Shown: piece by piece, positions 14,499-20,495 of the stretch | How positions within the stretch are numbered: position 1 is the first letter of the stretch | Layout of the letters: every line of letters starts with the position of its first letter | Virus record (IMG/VR): IMGVR_UViG_3300008113_000478 | Coordinates: 1-31,969 of that record | DNA length: 31,969 nucleotides | Strand: one strand, 5' to 3' | Source of the DNA: a virus | Notes under the pieces: generated by a model | Database searches by the model: none | What the model was told of the DNA's origin: nothing | What the model saw: only the letters and a program-made list of their open reading frames with translations | Translations under genes and position numbers: made by a program

Positions 14499-16232
14499 TT
14501 AGATTGTGTCGGTTGATTCAAGTTTGAGATTGGCGTTGATCGATGCCATGTGCATCAACTCGGTGCTGATGATCTTGCGCATATCAATGCGTGTTTGGTC
14601 GAAGCCAAAGGTCTGGATGTGATAAGCAGGTACATCACGATGTGCGAACAACTGAACCCCGTCATGCAGTATGGTCATGCCGAAGCGAACGAACGAACCC
14701 GCAACGGTGTAGTCCTCCACCAGAGCTACCTCACTGAGCATCTCCATCGTCAGCATGGTGGCCTCGGGCTTAGTAACGACAGGGGCAACAGCTACGGCTG
14801 TATCGCCGTCCTCATCCTCATCGTCAGTAGCAGGGGCGTAGTCAGGGTGGTACTTGTCGCCATCTACCTCAACGAAGTCAACGGCATCGGTGTACCAGTT
14901 GCCCGACTCCTCGCATTGCCAGCACCCGTCATTGATACGCAAGAACTCATCGGTGTCCTCGGTACGGCATATGCGGTCATCGTCTACGTGATACCAATCG
15001 CCGTCAACCTCGATGGCCTCATCAAGAGGGACGTACTCGCCATTGTTAAGCTCGATGATCTCGTTGTCATCAAGGTAGTCAACGTCATAGTGCTCGCTTT
15101 GAGACTCGACATACACCGCATTGTCGTTGGGTACATGGTACTGATGGCCTCGTCTGCCGTACACATAGGTGTAGTCGTTACTGAGACACGACTCACAGAC
15201 ACGGGTGTCCTCACCTCGTCCGACCCAGTAGCCATCATTGTCATCGGTACGATCACCGCAGTCCTCGCAGTCGAAGTAGTCACCGCTGTCGTCCGTTGGG
15301 CAACCGCCTGTCTGATCGCAGACATACTCGCCTTGGGCATCGACCACAACACACCTGTTGCCTACGTCAATCGTCACACGCTTCTCACCGCCGTCAAGGA
15401 AGGGTGCAAGGAAGTGATCGCTCGTCTCGTGATAGGCCATCTTCTCGCCTTCCTGCCAGCAGTCGCGCTTGCGGTAGCCCTGCTCGGTGAGCCAGTTCTC
15501 CATGCCGTTGTCGGTCTCGCTGTACCCGCCGTTGTTGGATGGCCGAGCGTATGTCCTGACGTAGTACTTCTTGTCGTCAGTGGGGCTGGTCATACATAGC
15601 GCACGGCCAACAGTCTCATCGCCCTCGATGCGCACCGCCATGTGCCAGCCATACTTGGGATCGTATGCCTCATAGGGGTGACGATTCACGCTGTCAGAAC
15701 AGCGGATGCCCCTGTCCTCACGCCAGACCATGCAAGAACCTGGGCCCCGATGCAAGTGGTAGATCATCTCGGCAGTAGTATGTACGAACTGGAAGCGAGC
15801 CGCTGACCCGTGACGCGCAACGAGATCACGTATGGTGTGATCGGGCAGGTCGAAGTGCCTGTTGAGGTACTTGCCCACCGAGGTGACAGTCTGTACGTTC
15901 TTCTGACCCTTGGCCTCGTTCTGTGTGTAGGCGATGCGGGTGCGGTCGCCCTCGGATATGTGTGGCCATTCAAGCAGCAGTTGATGCCAGTCGATGGGAC
16001 GCACGAGCTTGATGGCCGCATCAATGACGGGGTGCATGGGGTACTTGTCCATCTCACGAATGATCCAGTACCTAGCATCGCGCTTGATGCTGATTGCCTC
16101 CATCTCATCCTCGTCATCCGAGAGATGCCATGCCCGTCTGAGGATGCCATCAGTTTTGCGTATGGCCTCGCGTGCATGAATCATGATGGTTACCATCTCT
16201 TGCCAGTCGTATGTGTTGTCTGTTGTAGACAT
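14499..16232 (-). CDS. Large acidic, cysteine-rich protein with zinc-ribbon-like modules (577 aa)
   Basis: Start at ATG 16232 (MSTTDNTYDW), with AAGGAGAAAACGAT upstream. The first 290 residues form a mixed domain with no known motif (EMIYHLHRGPGSCMVWREDRG). From about 300 to 480 the protein is strongly acidic with paired cysteines (FDCEDCGDRTDD, RVCESCLSNDYTYVY, CWQCEESGNWYTDAV) and repeated units such as VDGDWYHVDD and VDGDKYHPDY. Each CxxC pair lies next to an acidic YHxxD stretch, as in LIM or ribbon-like zinc modules. The last 100 residues are a separate folded domain. It precedes the peptidase gene in one unit. Function unknown; the modules suggest protein or nucleic-acid contacts. Confidence 0.75.
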   Translation of the reverse strand: MSTTDNTYDWQEMVTIMIHAREAIRKTDGILRRAWHLSDDEDEMEAISIKRDARYWIIREMDKYPMHPVIDAAIKLVRPIDWHQLLLEWPHISEGDRTRIAYTQNEAKGQKNVQTVTSVGKYLNRHFDLPDHTIRDLVARHGSAARFQFVHTTAEMIYHLHRGPGSCMVWREDRGIRCSDSVNRHPYEAYDPKYGWHMAVRIEGDETVGRALCMTSPTDDKKYYVRTYARPSNNGGYSETDNGMENWLTEQGYRKRDCWQEGEKMAYHETSDHFLAPFLDGGEKRVTIDVGNRCVVVDAQGEYVCDQTGGCPTDDSGDYFDCEDCGDRTDDNDGYWVGRGEDTRVCESCLSNDYTYVYGRRGHQYHVPNDNAVYVESQSEHYDVDYLDDNEIIELNNGEYVPLDEAIEVDGDWYHVDDDRICRTEDTDEFLRINDGCWQCEESGNWYTDAVDFVEVDGDKYHPDYAPATDDEDEDGDTAVAVAPVVTKPEATMLTMEMLSEVALVEDYTVAGSFVRFGMTILHDGVQLFAHRDVPAYHIQTFGFDQTRIDMRKIISTELMHMASINANLKLESTDTI

Positions 16233-16260
16233 ATCGTTTTCTCCTTGAGTTGCTATGAAT

Positions 16261-16282
16261 GGGGACATTTGTCCCTGTCCCC
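16261..16282. repeat. Palindrome GGGGACATTTGTCCC plus extra TGTCCCC arm (family copy 2)
   Basis: GGGGACA TT TGTCCC followed directly by a second TGTCCCC arm, so the right arm is duplicated. It lies 12 bp after the stop of the 57-aa gene and 28 bp upstream of the 577-aa gene on the minus strand. Confidence 0.8.
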
Positions 16283-16294
16283 GTTGGGTTTTAC

Positions 16295-16468
16295 TTACTC
16301 CATTCCGTTATCTGCATCTGTGCCGAATGTCATCAGATGCGTGTGCATCAGGTCTTCAGCTTCAGAGTGGGTATCGAATAGGTTGTTGCCTAGCGTGTCA
16401 CTGACATAGTCGCCTGTATCGTCTTCGACCATGTAGCCATCGTTTGTTTTGATTACTTTCAGTTCCAT
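16295..16468 (-). CDS. Small phage protein (57 aa)
   Basis: Starts at ATG 16468 (MELKVIKTNDGYMVEDDTGD), preceded by AGGAGTAAATGAA. It ends with LGNNLFDTHSEAEDLMHTHL, a motif related to GFDTKREANDYI in the gene at 12.3-12.6 kb. A strand-turn-helix protein; function unknown. A longer frame reaching back to 16519 has no ribosome binding site. Confidence 0.7.
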   Translation of the reverse strand: MELKVIKTNDGYMVEDDTGDYVSDTLGNNLFDTHSEAEDLMHTHLMTFGTDADNGME

Positions 16469-16469
16469 T

Positions 16470-16700
16470 TCATTTACTCCTGTTGTTGATTGCTTCGAGC
16501 GCCTCGTCAGCACAGGCACGCCAAGCAGCTTCGCTGATGAACGTGTTATCGGTAGACCATGGCGGTGCGACCTTGGTTTGTTTTGAGTAGGCGTGTATCG
16601 CCTCGATCAGGTACGCCTGCATGAGTACGCCTTGTTGTGAGTGGGACATCAGATCGGTTATGAACTGGATGTTGGTGCGGTGTTTAGGTTTAGTTGCCAT
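16470..16700 (-). CDS. Hypothetical phage protein (76 aa)
   Basis: A compact helical protein: MATKPKHRTNIQFITDLMSH, then QGVLMQAYLIEAIHAY and a C-terminal AAWRACADEALEAIN helix. AAGGAGAAAACC precedes the ATG. It is the first gene after a 132-bp gap that holds iterons and a palindrome, so its expression may be controlled there. Family not recognised. Confidence 0.7.
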   Translation of the reverse strand: MATKPKHRTNIQFITDLMSHSQQGVLMQAYLIEAIHAYSKQTKVAPPWSTDNTFISEAAWRACADEALEAINNRSK

Positions 16701-16763
16701 GGTTTTCTCCTTGAGTTTTTAGTATGAGCGTGATGCTCGGCGCCGTCAGGCGTTGCGTTAAAG

Positions 16764-16793
16764 GGATTCCACGTGGATTCCACAGGGATTCCC
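16764..16793. repeat. Three 11-bp direct repeats with core GGATTCC
   Basis: GGATTCC recurs at 16764, 16775 and 16786, exactly 11 bp apart, as GGATTCCACGT, GGATTCCACAG and GGATTCCCAAT. One helical turn between copies puts them on the same face of the DNA. The array sits in the gap upstream of the 76-aa gene, right next to a GGGGACA palindrome. An operator or small iteron is likely; the binding protein is unknown. Confidence 0.75.
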
Positions 16794-16796
16794 AAT

Positions 16797-16812
16797 GGGG
16801 ACAAATGTCCCC
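16797..16812. repeat. Palindrome GGGGACAAATGTCCCC (family copy 3)
   Basis: Perfect 7-bp arms, 2-bp centre. It lies four bases from the iterons and 20 bp after the stop of the 240-aa coiled-coil gene on the minus strand. Confidence 0.85.
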
Positions 16813-16815
16813 ATC

Positions 16816-16831
16816 AGTGAAACTGGTTGCT
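16816..16831. repeat. 16-bp direct repeat AGTGAAACTGGTTGCT, copy 2
   Basis: Exact copy of the 16-mer at 11644-11659. It abuts the 3' end of the 240-aa gene. Confidence 0.6.
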
Positions 16832-16832
16832 C

Positions 16833-17552
16833 TCAGATGTTCCCCACTATCGTGTGCCATGTAGCAGGGACGTGCTGGTTCTCCTCAAGAGCGTCAATAA
16901 TCTTGAGAGCTTCTTTCATTTGCGCTATCTTGGCTTCTTTTTTTTCATCGAACGCAAAGATGTTGCTTCGCTCAAGCGTCTCTAGTTCTTTTCTTGTGGC
17001 GTTGTATAGCCTGAACTTGGCGTTTAGATGTTGGGCAGGCGTGACTGTCCGCAAGAAAGGTATCTTGCGCTTGGCTTTAGGCTTGTGCGGTATCTCCATG
17101 AACGCATCGTGGATAGGCTGCTTGATGCGCTCGGGTATCCAGTCAGTCCAGTGCTCGCCATTGTTGGGTATGTGTGACCCTTTGGCTGAATCGTTCTTCC
17201 TACGTGCCAGTTGAATGGGTGTGTACTCAAGGTTGGATCGATGTCCTGTCAGAACATTATTGAGTTTTTCCATGACAGCTATGTAGGCATCGAACGCTTC
17301 GATGCGATGGGGACAAGTGTCCCCGTTGTAGTTCCGCCCCACCTTGGCGTTGTTCAGTTCATATTGCAGGGGCTTCATGAGGTATGCCCACTCTGCCTTG
17401 CGGTGCGTGCGTGCAATACGCATCACACGTATGCTTTCTTTCATCTGAGCCACTTCATCCTTGATCTTGCTCATCTCGGCAGGATGTAGCTTGCGCTTGC
17501 TTAGGTGCATATGAAGTTGGTTTGATGTGAGTTTGAGGTAGCTTTCGTACAT
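16833..17552 (-). CDS. Coiled-coil phage protein of unknown function (239 aa)
   Basis: I start it at ATG 17552 (MYESYLKLTS), because AAAGGATATGTAATC lies just upstream and a strong promoter ends at 17584; earlier Mets lie inside the promoter. The product is almost entirely helical and basic (KIKDEVAQMKESIRVMRIAR; RKELETLERSNIF; EKKEAKIAQMKEALKI). It includes the palindrome copy at 17309. No domain recognised. It is the first gene of its transcription unit. Confidence 0.7.
   Translation of the reverse strand: MYESYLKLTSNQLHMHLSKRKLHPAEMSKIKDEVAQMKESIRVMRIARTHRKAEWAYLMKPLQYELNNAKVGRNYNGDTCPHRIEAFDAYIAVMEKLNNVLTGHRSNLEYTPIQLARRKNDSAKGSHIPNNGEHWTDWIPERIKQPIHDAFMEIPHKPKAKRKIPFLRTVTPAQHLNAKFRLYNATRKELETLERSNIFAFDEKKEAKIAQMKEALKIIDALEENQHVPATWHTIVGNI
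17309..17324. repeat. Palindrome GGGGACAAGTGTCCCC (family copy 4)
   Basis: Perfect arms; inside the coding sequence of the 239-aa protein, where the minus strand encodes GDTCPH. A palindrome kept within a gene argues for a DNA or protein-binding role beyond simple transcription termination. Confidence 0.85.
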
Positions 17553-17583
17553 GATTACATATCCTTTAAGTTGCGGTAGGGAC

Positions 17584-17592
17584 ATTATAGCA
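17584..17592 (-). promoter_or_regulatory. Extended -10 promoter for the leftward accessory operon
   Basis: On the minus strand TGC-TATAAT, a perfect -10 hexamer with the TGn extension, lies 31 bp upstream of the ATG at 17552. No good -35 is present, as is usual for extended -10 promoters. Initiation would fall near 17577, leaving a 24-nt leader with the ribosome binding site. Confidence 0.75.
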
Positions 17593-17709
17593 GGTTGCGT
17601 CCGTGTGTACATCACATTGGACGAGAGGGTCGCGGGCTGGCAAGCCCCATGGTGTAAGACAATGCGCTAAAAGCTGTCCAGATATATGCCTTTTTTTAAA
17701 AGTCCTAAA

Positions 17710-17730
17710 AGGCTTCAAAGAAACAAGCCT
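17710..17730 (-). terminator. Weak possible terminator after the membrane-protein unit
   Basis: AGGCTT and AAGCCT form a 6-bp stem with a 9-bp loop, followed on the minus strand by TTTTAGGACTTTT. It is well placed to stop the leftward transcript from 18.36 kb before the promoter at 17.59 kb, but the stem is short. Confidence 0.35.
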
Positions 17731-17846
17731 CAAAGAAAAATAAATGCACCCCCTTATACACACCCTTATATATATATATAAATAATAATAAAAAGATATA
17801 TGTATTGGACGCAAAACTTGCCATGCTAGCATCCATGCGGGTTGCG

Positions 17847-17912
17847 GGGTGTCTGTACGCTGTTCCTTTTTGTTGTACGCACGGACATCGTGAAAAAACA
17901 CGACAGACACCC
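17847..17912. repeat. Nested inverted repeat, 10-bp arms
   Basis: GGGTGTCTGT (17847-17856) pairs with ACAGACACCC (17903-17912). Inside it, TCGTG (17888-17892) and CACGA (17899-17903) form a small hairpin around A6. The inner and outer arms meet at 17903, so the two stems may be alternative structures. It lies in the noncoding region; a cruciform or protein-binding role is possible. Confidence 0.6.
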
Positions 17913-17943
17913 TTCAATAATCTTCGTGCCTTTCAATAATCTT
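17913..17943. repeat. Direct repeats TTCAATAATCTT (two copies)
   Basis: Copies at 17913-17924 and 17932-17943, 19 bp apart. A related TTCAATAATCTC lies at 18605 within a gene, and the reverse complement of TCAATAATC is at 18446. They lead directly into a GGGGACA palindrome. Confidence 0.6.
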
Positions 17944-17948
17944 AGAAC

Positions 17949-17964
17949 GGGGACAAATGTCCCC
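17949..17964. repeat. Palindrome GGGGACAAATGTCCCC (family copy 5)
   Basis: Perfect arms; begins one base after the stop codon of the 70-aa gene on the minus strand. Identical to copy 3. Confidence 0.85.
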
Positions 17965-17965
17965 A

Positions 17966-18178
17966 TCAAAAGGGCAGGTCGAGTTGGTGCATCCCGTTCT
18001 TCCATTGATCGTAGAGTGCCTGAGTTTCGAACACCATGCCACGCAGATGCAATGCACCCTTGCGGAAGATGTGAACCTGATGGTGTGAGCCGTAGCTGAT
18101 GGTCTGCATATGGAAGTCACGCCCACGAATGGTGACGATACCGACTTCTTTGATGCGAGGTTGTATGAATGAGCGCAT
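17966..18178 (-). CDS. Small phage protein (70 aa)
   Basis: Start at ATG 18178 (MRSFIQPRIKEVGIVTIRGR), where AGGAGAATAATC precedes the codon. A beta-rich protein with aromatic and His residues (HMQTISYGSHHQVHIFRKG). A longer frame reaching back to 18391 is the wrong frame for the membrane gene upstream and is rejected. The pattern suggests a small beta fold; function unknown. Confidence 0.7.
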   Translation of the reverse strand: MRSFIQPRIKEVGIVTIRGRDFHMQTISYGSHHQVHIFRKGALHLRGMVFETQALYDQWKNGMHQLDLPF

Positions 18179-18180
18179 GA

Positions 18181-18357
18181 TTATTCTCCTGTGATGATGT
18201 GCATGATCTGAGTGCCAAGTACGAACGCCCCGCCTGCGGTGAGCAGTACGCCCATTGGTGCGAGGCCATACTCGTTGATGCAGTAGAAGCCCGTGACGAT
18301 GGATGTGAGTAGCGTGACTGAGAGCACGATGTGCGAGATGACCGCTGATGGTTTCAT
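18181..18357 (-). CDS. Small two-helix membrane protein (58 aa)
   Basis: A gene too short for most callers: MKPSAVISHIVLSVTLLTSI then VTGFYCINEYGLAPMGVLLT. Two hydrophobic helices (about 5-25 and 35-52) separated by a polar turn CINEYG. AGGAGTTAATC lies just upstream and its stop is two bases before the next start. Two-helix proteins of this size include class II holins, but no lysin lies nearby, so a holin is only a possibility. Confidence 0.65.
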   Translation of the reverse strand: MKPSAVISHIVLSVTLLTSIVTGFYCINEYGLAPMGVLLTAGGAFVLGTQIMHIITGE

Positions 18358-18375
18358 GATTAACTCCTAGGTTGG

Positions 18376-18416
18376 ACAAGAAATGAAACACCGCACAAGC
18401 CTCTCTCGTGCGGTGT
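18376..18416 (-). terminator. Rho-independent terminator after the 135-aa gene
   Basis: Arms ACACCGCAC (18388-18396) and GTGCGGTGT (18408-18416) form a perfect 9-bp stem with an 11-bp loop. On the minus strand the stem is followed by TTTCATTTCTT. It ends the transcript of the gene at 18448-18855. Confidence 0.8.
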
Positions 18417-18427
18417 CGGGGAAGAAC

Positions 18428-18442
18428 GGGGACAAATGTCCC
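18428..18442. repeat. Palindrome GGGGACAAATGTCCC (family copy 6)
   Basis: The last C of the right arm is G here, leaving 6-bp arms plus one mismatch. It lies five bases after the stop of the 135-aa gene, before its terminator. Confidence 0.8.
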
Positions 18443-18447
18443 GATGA

Positions 18448-18855
18448 TTATTGAGCAAATGCAATCGCAACTGCTTTCGATGCCAGTGAACGAGCACCCT
18501 CGTACTTCTGAGCAAGCTTCGCCAGCTTCTTGGCCATCTCGACCAACTCAGCAGGCACCTCGATCTCCTCTTGCTTGCCTGACGATGCGTCACCGCAAAT
18601 ATCTTTCAATAATCTCTGAGCCGCTTTCTTAGCCGCTTCGTACTTGACCGCATCCTTGTCGAGTACTTTCGTGCCTTTGGCTTTGCCCTCGCCATCCTTG
18701 AGTGTCACCGCAAACTTGCTCGCCACGATGGGCAAGATAACATCGCGCACCGCGTCACGCGTCATACCCTTCGCGTCCTTGCGAGCGAGATCGATAGCGT
18801 CCGCGTATGCCAATGCGTGTGAGAGTGCTGTGGTGATGTGTGTAGATAAAGTCAT
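18448..18855 (-). CDS. Hypothetical phage protein (135 aa)
   Basis: A helical, Ala/Lys-rich protein (MTLSTHITTALSHALAYADA; MAKKLAKLAQKYEGARSL). It has no membrane span or known motif. AAGGAAATTATC precedes the ATG. It is the first gene left of the divergence point and has its own terminator, so it is likely a separate, perhaps highly expressed early transcript. Confidence 0.7.
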   Translation of the reverse strand: MTLSTHITTALSHALAYADAIDLARKDAKGMTRDAVRDVILPIVASKFAVTLKDGEGKAKGTKVLDKDAVKYEAAKKAAQRLLKDICGDASSGKQEEIEVPAELVEMAKKLAKLAQKYEGARSLASKAVAIAFAQ

Positions 18856-18886
18856 GATAATTTCCTTGATGTGAATTGAAAAGAAC

Positions 18887-18902
18887 AGGGACAGATGTCC
18901 CC
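18887..18902. repeat. Palindrome AGGGACAGATGTCCCC (family copy 7)
   Basis: Right arm intact, left arm begins with A. It lies in the gap upstream of the 135-aa gene and is the only copy found upstream of a start rather than downstream of a stop or inside a gene. Confidence 0.75.
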
Positions 18903-19020
18903 GATCGCTTAGAGCTAATCCCTAACCGATACCTCTATTGTCCGAATGGGTGCGTTTCGTGATTTGGCGGACGGCGTTTTTGCCGTGGCGTTGACCCCAC
19001 CCACCCCCCACCAACCCTAA
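18903..19020. other. Divergence point between early and late blocks
   Basis: Noncoding, pyrimidine-rich on the plus strand (CCCACCCACCCCCCACC). It contains no gene I can support. Promoters for both directions should lie within 18860-19240; only the plus one at 19021 is reasonably clear. Confidence 0.5.
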
Positions 19021-19049
19021 TTGAGCGACCCGACCCACGCGTATATAAA
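19021..19049 (+). promoter_or_regulatory. Candidate promoter for the packaging and head genes
   Basis: TTGAGC (19021-19026), a 17-bp spacer and TATAAA (19044-19049) make a plausible sigma-70 promoter facing right. It overlaps GCGTATATAAAC, found also upstream of the HTH gene on the other strand. The leader to the first strong ribosome binding site is about 190 nt and contains a hairpin. Confidence 0.5.
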
Positions 19050-19174
19050 CACTATTCCTCACCCGCAATTCGCATTTTCAAAAATCCCACCCACAATTCC
19101 CAAACGCCAACACCCCACCCCCCTAAAAATTATAAAAAATTCCCAAGGATCAATGTCAAACGTTGGACACGGCG
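19050..19174. other. Leader between late promoter and minus-strand terminator
   Basis: Noncoding, rich in CCC and AAAA tracts (CCCACCCACAATTCCC; CACCCCACCCCCC). No gene or stable hairpin. It would form part of the 5' leader of the terminase operon. Confidence 0.4.
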
Positions 19175-19210
19175 CAATAAAAAAATGCCCCGACCTTGCG
19201 AGCCGGGGCA
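19175..19210 (-). terminator. Strong rho-independent terminator, minus strand
   Basis: TGCCCCG (19186-19192) pairs with CGGGGCA (19204-19210) around an 11-bp loop. Read on the minus strand, the stem is followed by TTTTTTT (complement of 19179-19185). It faces left and would insulate the early block from antisense or upstream transcription. On the plus strand it gives a hairpin in the terminase leader but no U tract. Confidence 0.8.
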
Positions 19211-19243
19211 AAAGATGGCAACTGAAACCATCAAGGAGAAGCA

Positions 19244-19315
19244 ATGACTTGCGCCATCACCGAAAAGAAGTGTACACTAACACCAACGAGGCAACAAGTG
19301 CGACGCCAGCACTAA
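19244..19315 (+). CDS. Short frame ahead of terS: leader peptide or interrupted N-terminus
   Basis: AAGGAGAAGCA, the strongest ribosome binding site in this region, precedes this ATG. The 23 codons read MTCAITEKKCTLTPTRQQVR and end at TAA (19313). The frame is the same as that of the terminase small subunit, which starts three codons after the stop at an ATG with no Shine-Dalgarno. So either this is a translated leader coupled to terS, or a TAA now interrupts a longer terS start. Confidence 0.45.
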   Translation: MTCAITEKKCTLTPTRQQVRRQH

Positions 19316-19324
19316 CCCTACGCA

Positions 19325-19900
19325 ATGCTAGAACATTTGATTTACGGCGAGTTTCATCCAGAGGTGGTAGACGCCACCGCGGAAGTCCTGTCTTTTGAAA
19401 AGGCAGACCCGGCCACGACCATCGACGCCAAAGTCAAGACGGCTGAGTGGCTGAAGAACTTAGAGCTTGAGGACGAAGAGATTGAGTCCAAGGCAGAACA
19501 AGAAGCCGCCCGTAAGTCTTTTGCAAGTCTCGTGACAGGCCAGCCTGTGGGCAATACGCAACAAGCGTTGGCTAATTTAAAGACTCCTGCTGCAGTGCAG
19601 CATTTGGTTGGGATGCTTACAGCCTATGACTGGGCGTTTGTCGAGCAGGCCAAAGAACTGCGGGGCTACGCAGTGGCTCAGATCCTAGAAGAAGTCAAAC
19701 ATCCAGACGCACGCATCAGGCTCAAGGCGCTAGACATGTTGGGTAAGGTCACGGAAGTTGCCCTCTTCACCGAACGGGTGGAGGTCAAGAAGACTGAGAT
19801 GTCGGATGTGGAGCTAGAGACGCGAATCAAAGAGAAGCTCAACAGGTTCATGGGCGTGATTGATGTGATTGACGTTACGGCAGACAAAGATGAAGCCTGA
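19325..19900 (+). CDS. terS: Terminase small subunit (191 aa)
   Basis: The product reads MLEHLIYGEFHPEVVDATAE and has long helical, acidic segments with a C-terminal FMGVIDVIDV. It lies directly before the terminase ATPase, overlapping it by 11 bp, which is the normal position of the DNA-recognition subunit. Its start lacks a ribosome binding site, in contrast with the in-frame ORF just upstream. Function is inferred mainly from position and length; the helical composition fits known small subunits, which form rings on pac or cos DNA. Confidence 0.7.
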   Translation: MLEHLIYGEFHPEVVDATAEVLSFEKADPATTIDAKVKTAEWLKNLELEDEEIESKAEQEAARKSFASLVTGQPVGNTQQALANLKTPAAVQHLVGMLTAYDWAFVEQAKELRGYAVAQILEEVKHPDARIRLKALDMLGKVTEVALFTERVEVKKTEMSDVELETRIKEKLNRFMGVIDVIDVTADKDEA

Positions 19901-20495
19901 AAACTTCACAACGCTCAGCAAGCTGGAGCTAGAAGCCATGGCCAAGGCCCTGCCGCACATGAGTGTTAGAGAAAAGATGGAGCTTTTTGACGACTTAGAG
20001 CTTCGTGAGTCCCGCGCCAAACTGCAGGCAGCCAAAACAAACATGCTGGGGTTTGCCCAAGCGGTGTATCCGGGCTTTAAGATTGGCCCCCACCACAGAA
20101 AGCTGGCTAAGATCTTTACAGATGTAGTTGAGGGCAAGAAAAAACGCGTGATTATCAACATCGCGCCTCGTATGGGTAAGTCTGAGTTCTCCTCATACCT
20201 GTTCCCTGCGTACTTTTTGGGTAAATATCCCGAGAAAAAGATCATCATGGGCACGCACACTGCGGGTCTGTCAGAAGACTTTGGCCGTCGCATCCGTAAC
20301 TTGATTGATTCAGATGAATACAGAGAAGTTTTCCCAAGCACCATGGTGGCTGACGACCAGAAGGCGGCTGGTAAGTGGTCTACAAGCGCTGGCGGTCAGT
20401 ACTATGCTGCTGGTGTCGGGGGCGCTCTTGCTGGTCGTGGTGCTGATCTGTTCGTTATTGACGATCCTCACTCGGAGCAGGACGTAAAGTCTTGA
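19890..20495 (+). CDS. terL: Terminase large subunit, ATPase half (split gene)
   Basis: From MKPENFTTLS (ATG 19890) the 201 residues contain Walker A IAPRMGKSEF (91-100), an adenine-type GTHTAG segment, and Walker B LFVIDDPH (187-194). These are the motor-domain motifs of large terminases. The frame ends at TGA (20493-20495) just after HSEQDVKS, where intact homologs continue through a short Tyr/Trp-containing linker to the nuclease domain. Alone this piece would be an ATPase without a nuclease. The C-terminal half follows at once in another frame. Confidence 0.85.
   Translation: MKPENFTTLSKLELEAMAKALPHMSVREKMELFDDLELRESRAKLQAAKTNMLGFAQAVYPGFKIGPHHRKLAKIFTDVVEGKKKRVIINIAPRMGKSEFSSYLFPAYFLGKYPEKKIIMGTHTAGLSEDFGRRIRNLIDSDEYREVFPSTMVADDQKAAGKWSTSAGGQYYAAGVGGALAGRGADLFVIDDPHSEQDVKS

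Larger units (their letters stand above)
17616..17948. other. AT-rich, structured noncoding region (candidate origin or control region)
   Basis: A 330-bp stretch with no supportable gene. It holds two short direct repeats (CAAAGAAA 15 bp apart), an alternating TA tract, AATAATAATA (17767-17790), a 10-bp inverted repeat and two copies of TTCAATAATCTT 19 bp apart. Some frames are open on the minus strand, but they lack ribosome binding sites and encode low-complexity hydrophobic sequence. AT-rich tracts plus repeats are common at phage replication origins. Confidence 0.5.

Noticed and set aside
14550-15599. Long plus-strand open frame of 349 codons
   Set aside because: It is antisense to the well-supported 577-aa gene, has no ribosome binding site, and its translation is a low-complexity mirror of that gene's codon use.
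17566-17917. Hydrophobic minus-strand frames in the AT-rich region
   Set aside because: The translations come from the TA tract and have no ribosome binding site; their starts lie within palindromes and repeats.
18179-18391. Upstream extension of the 70-aa gene to 18391
   Set aside because: It would overlap the two-helix membrane gene in the wrong frame, and the ribosome binding site is at 18178.
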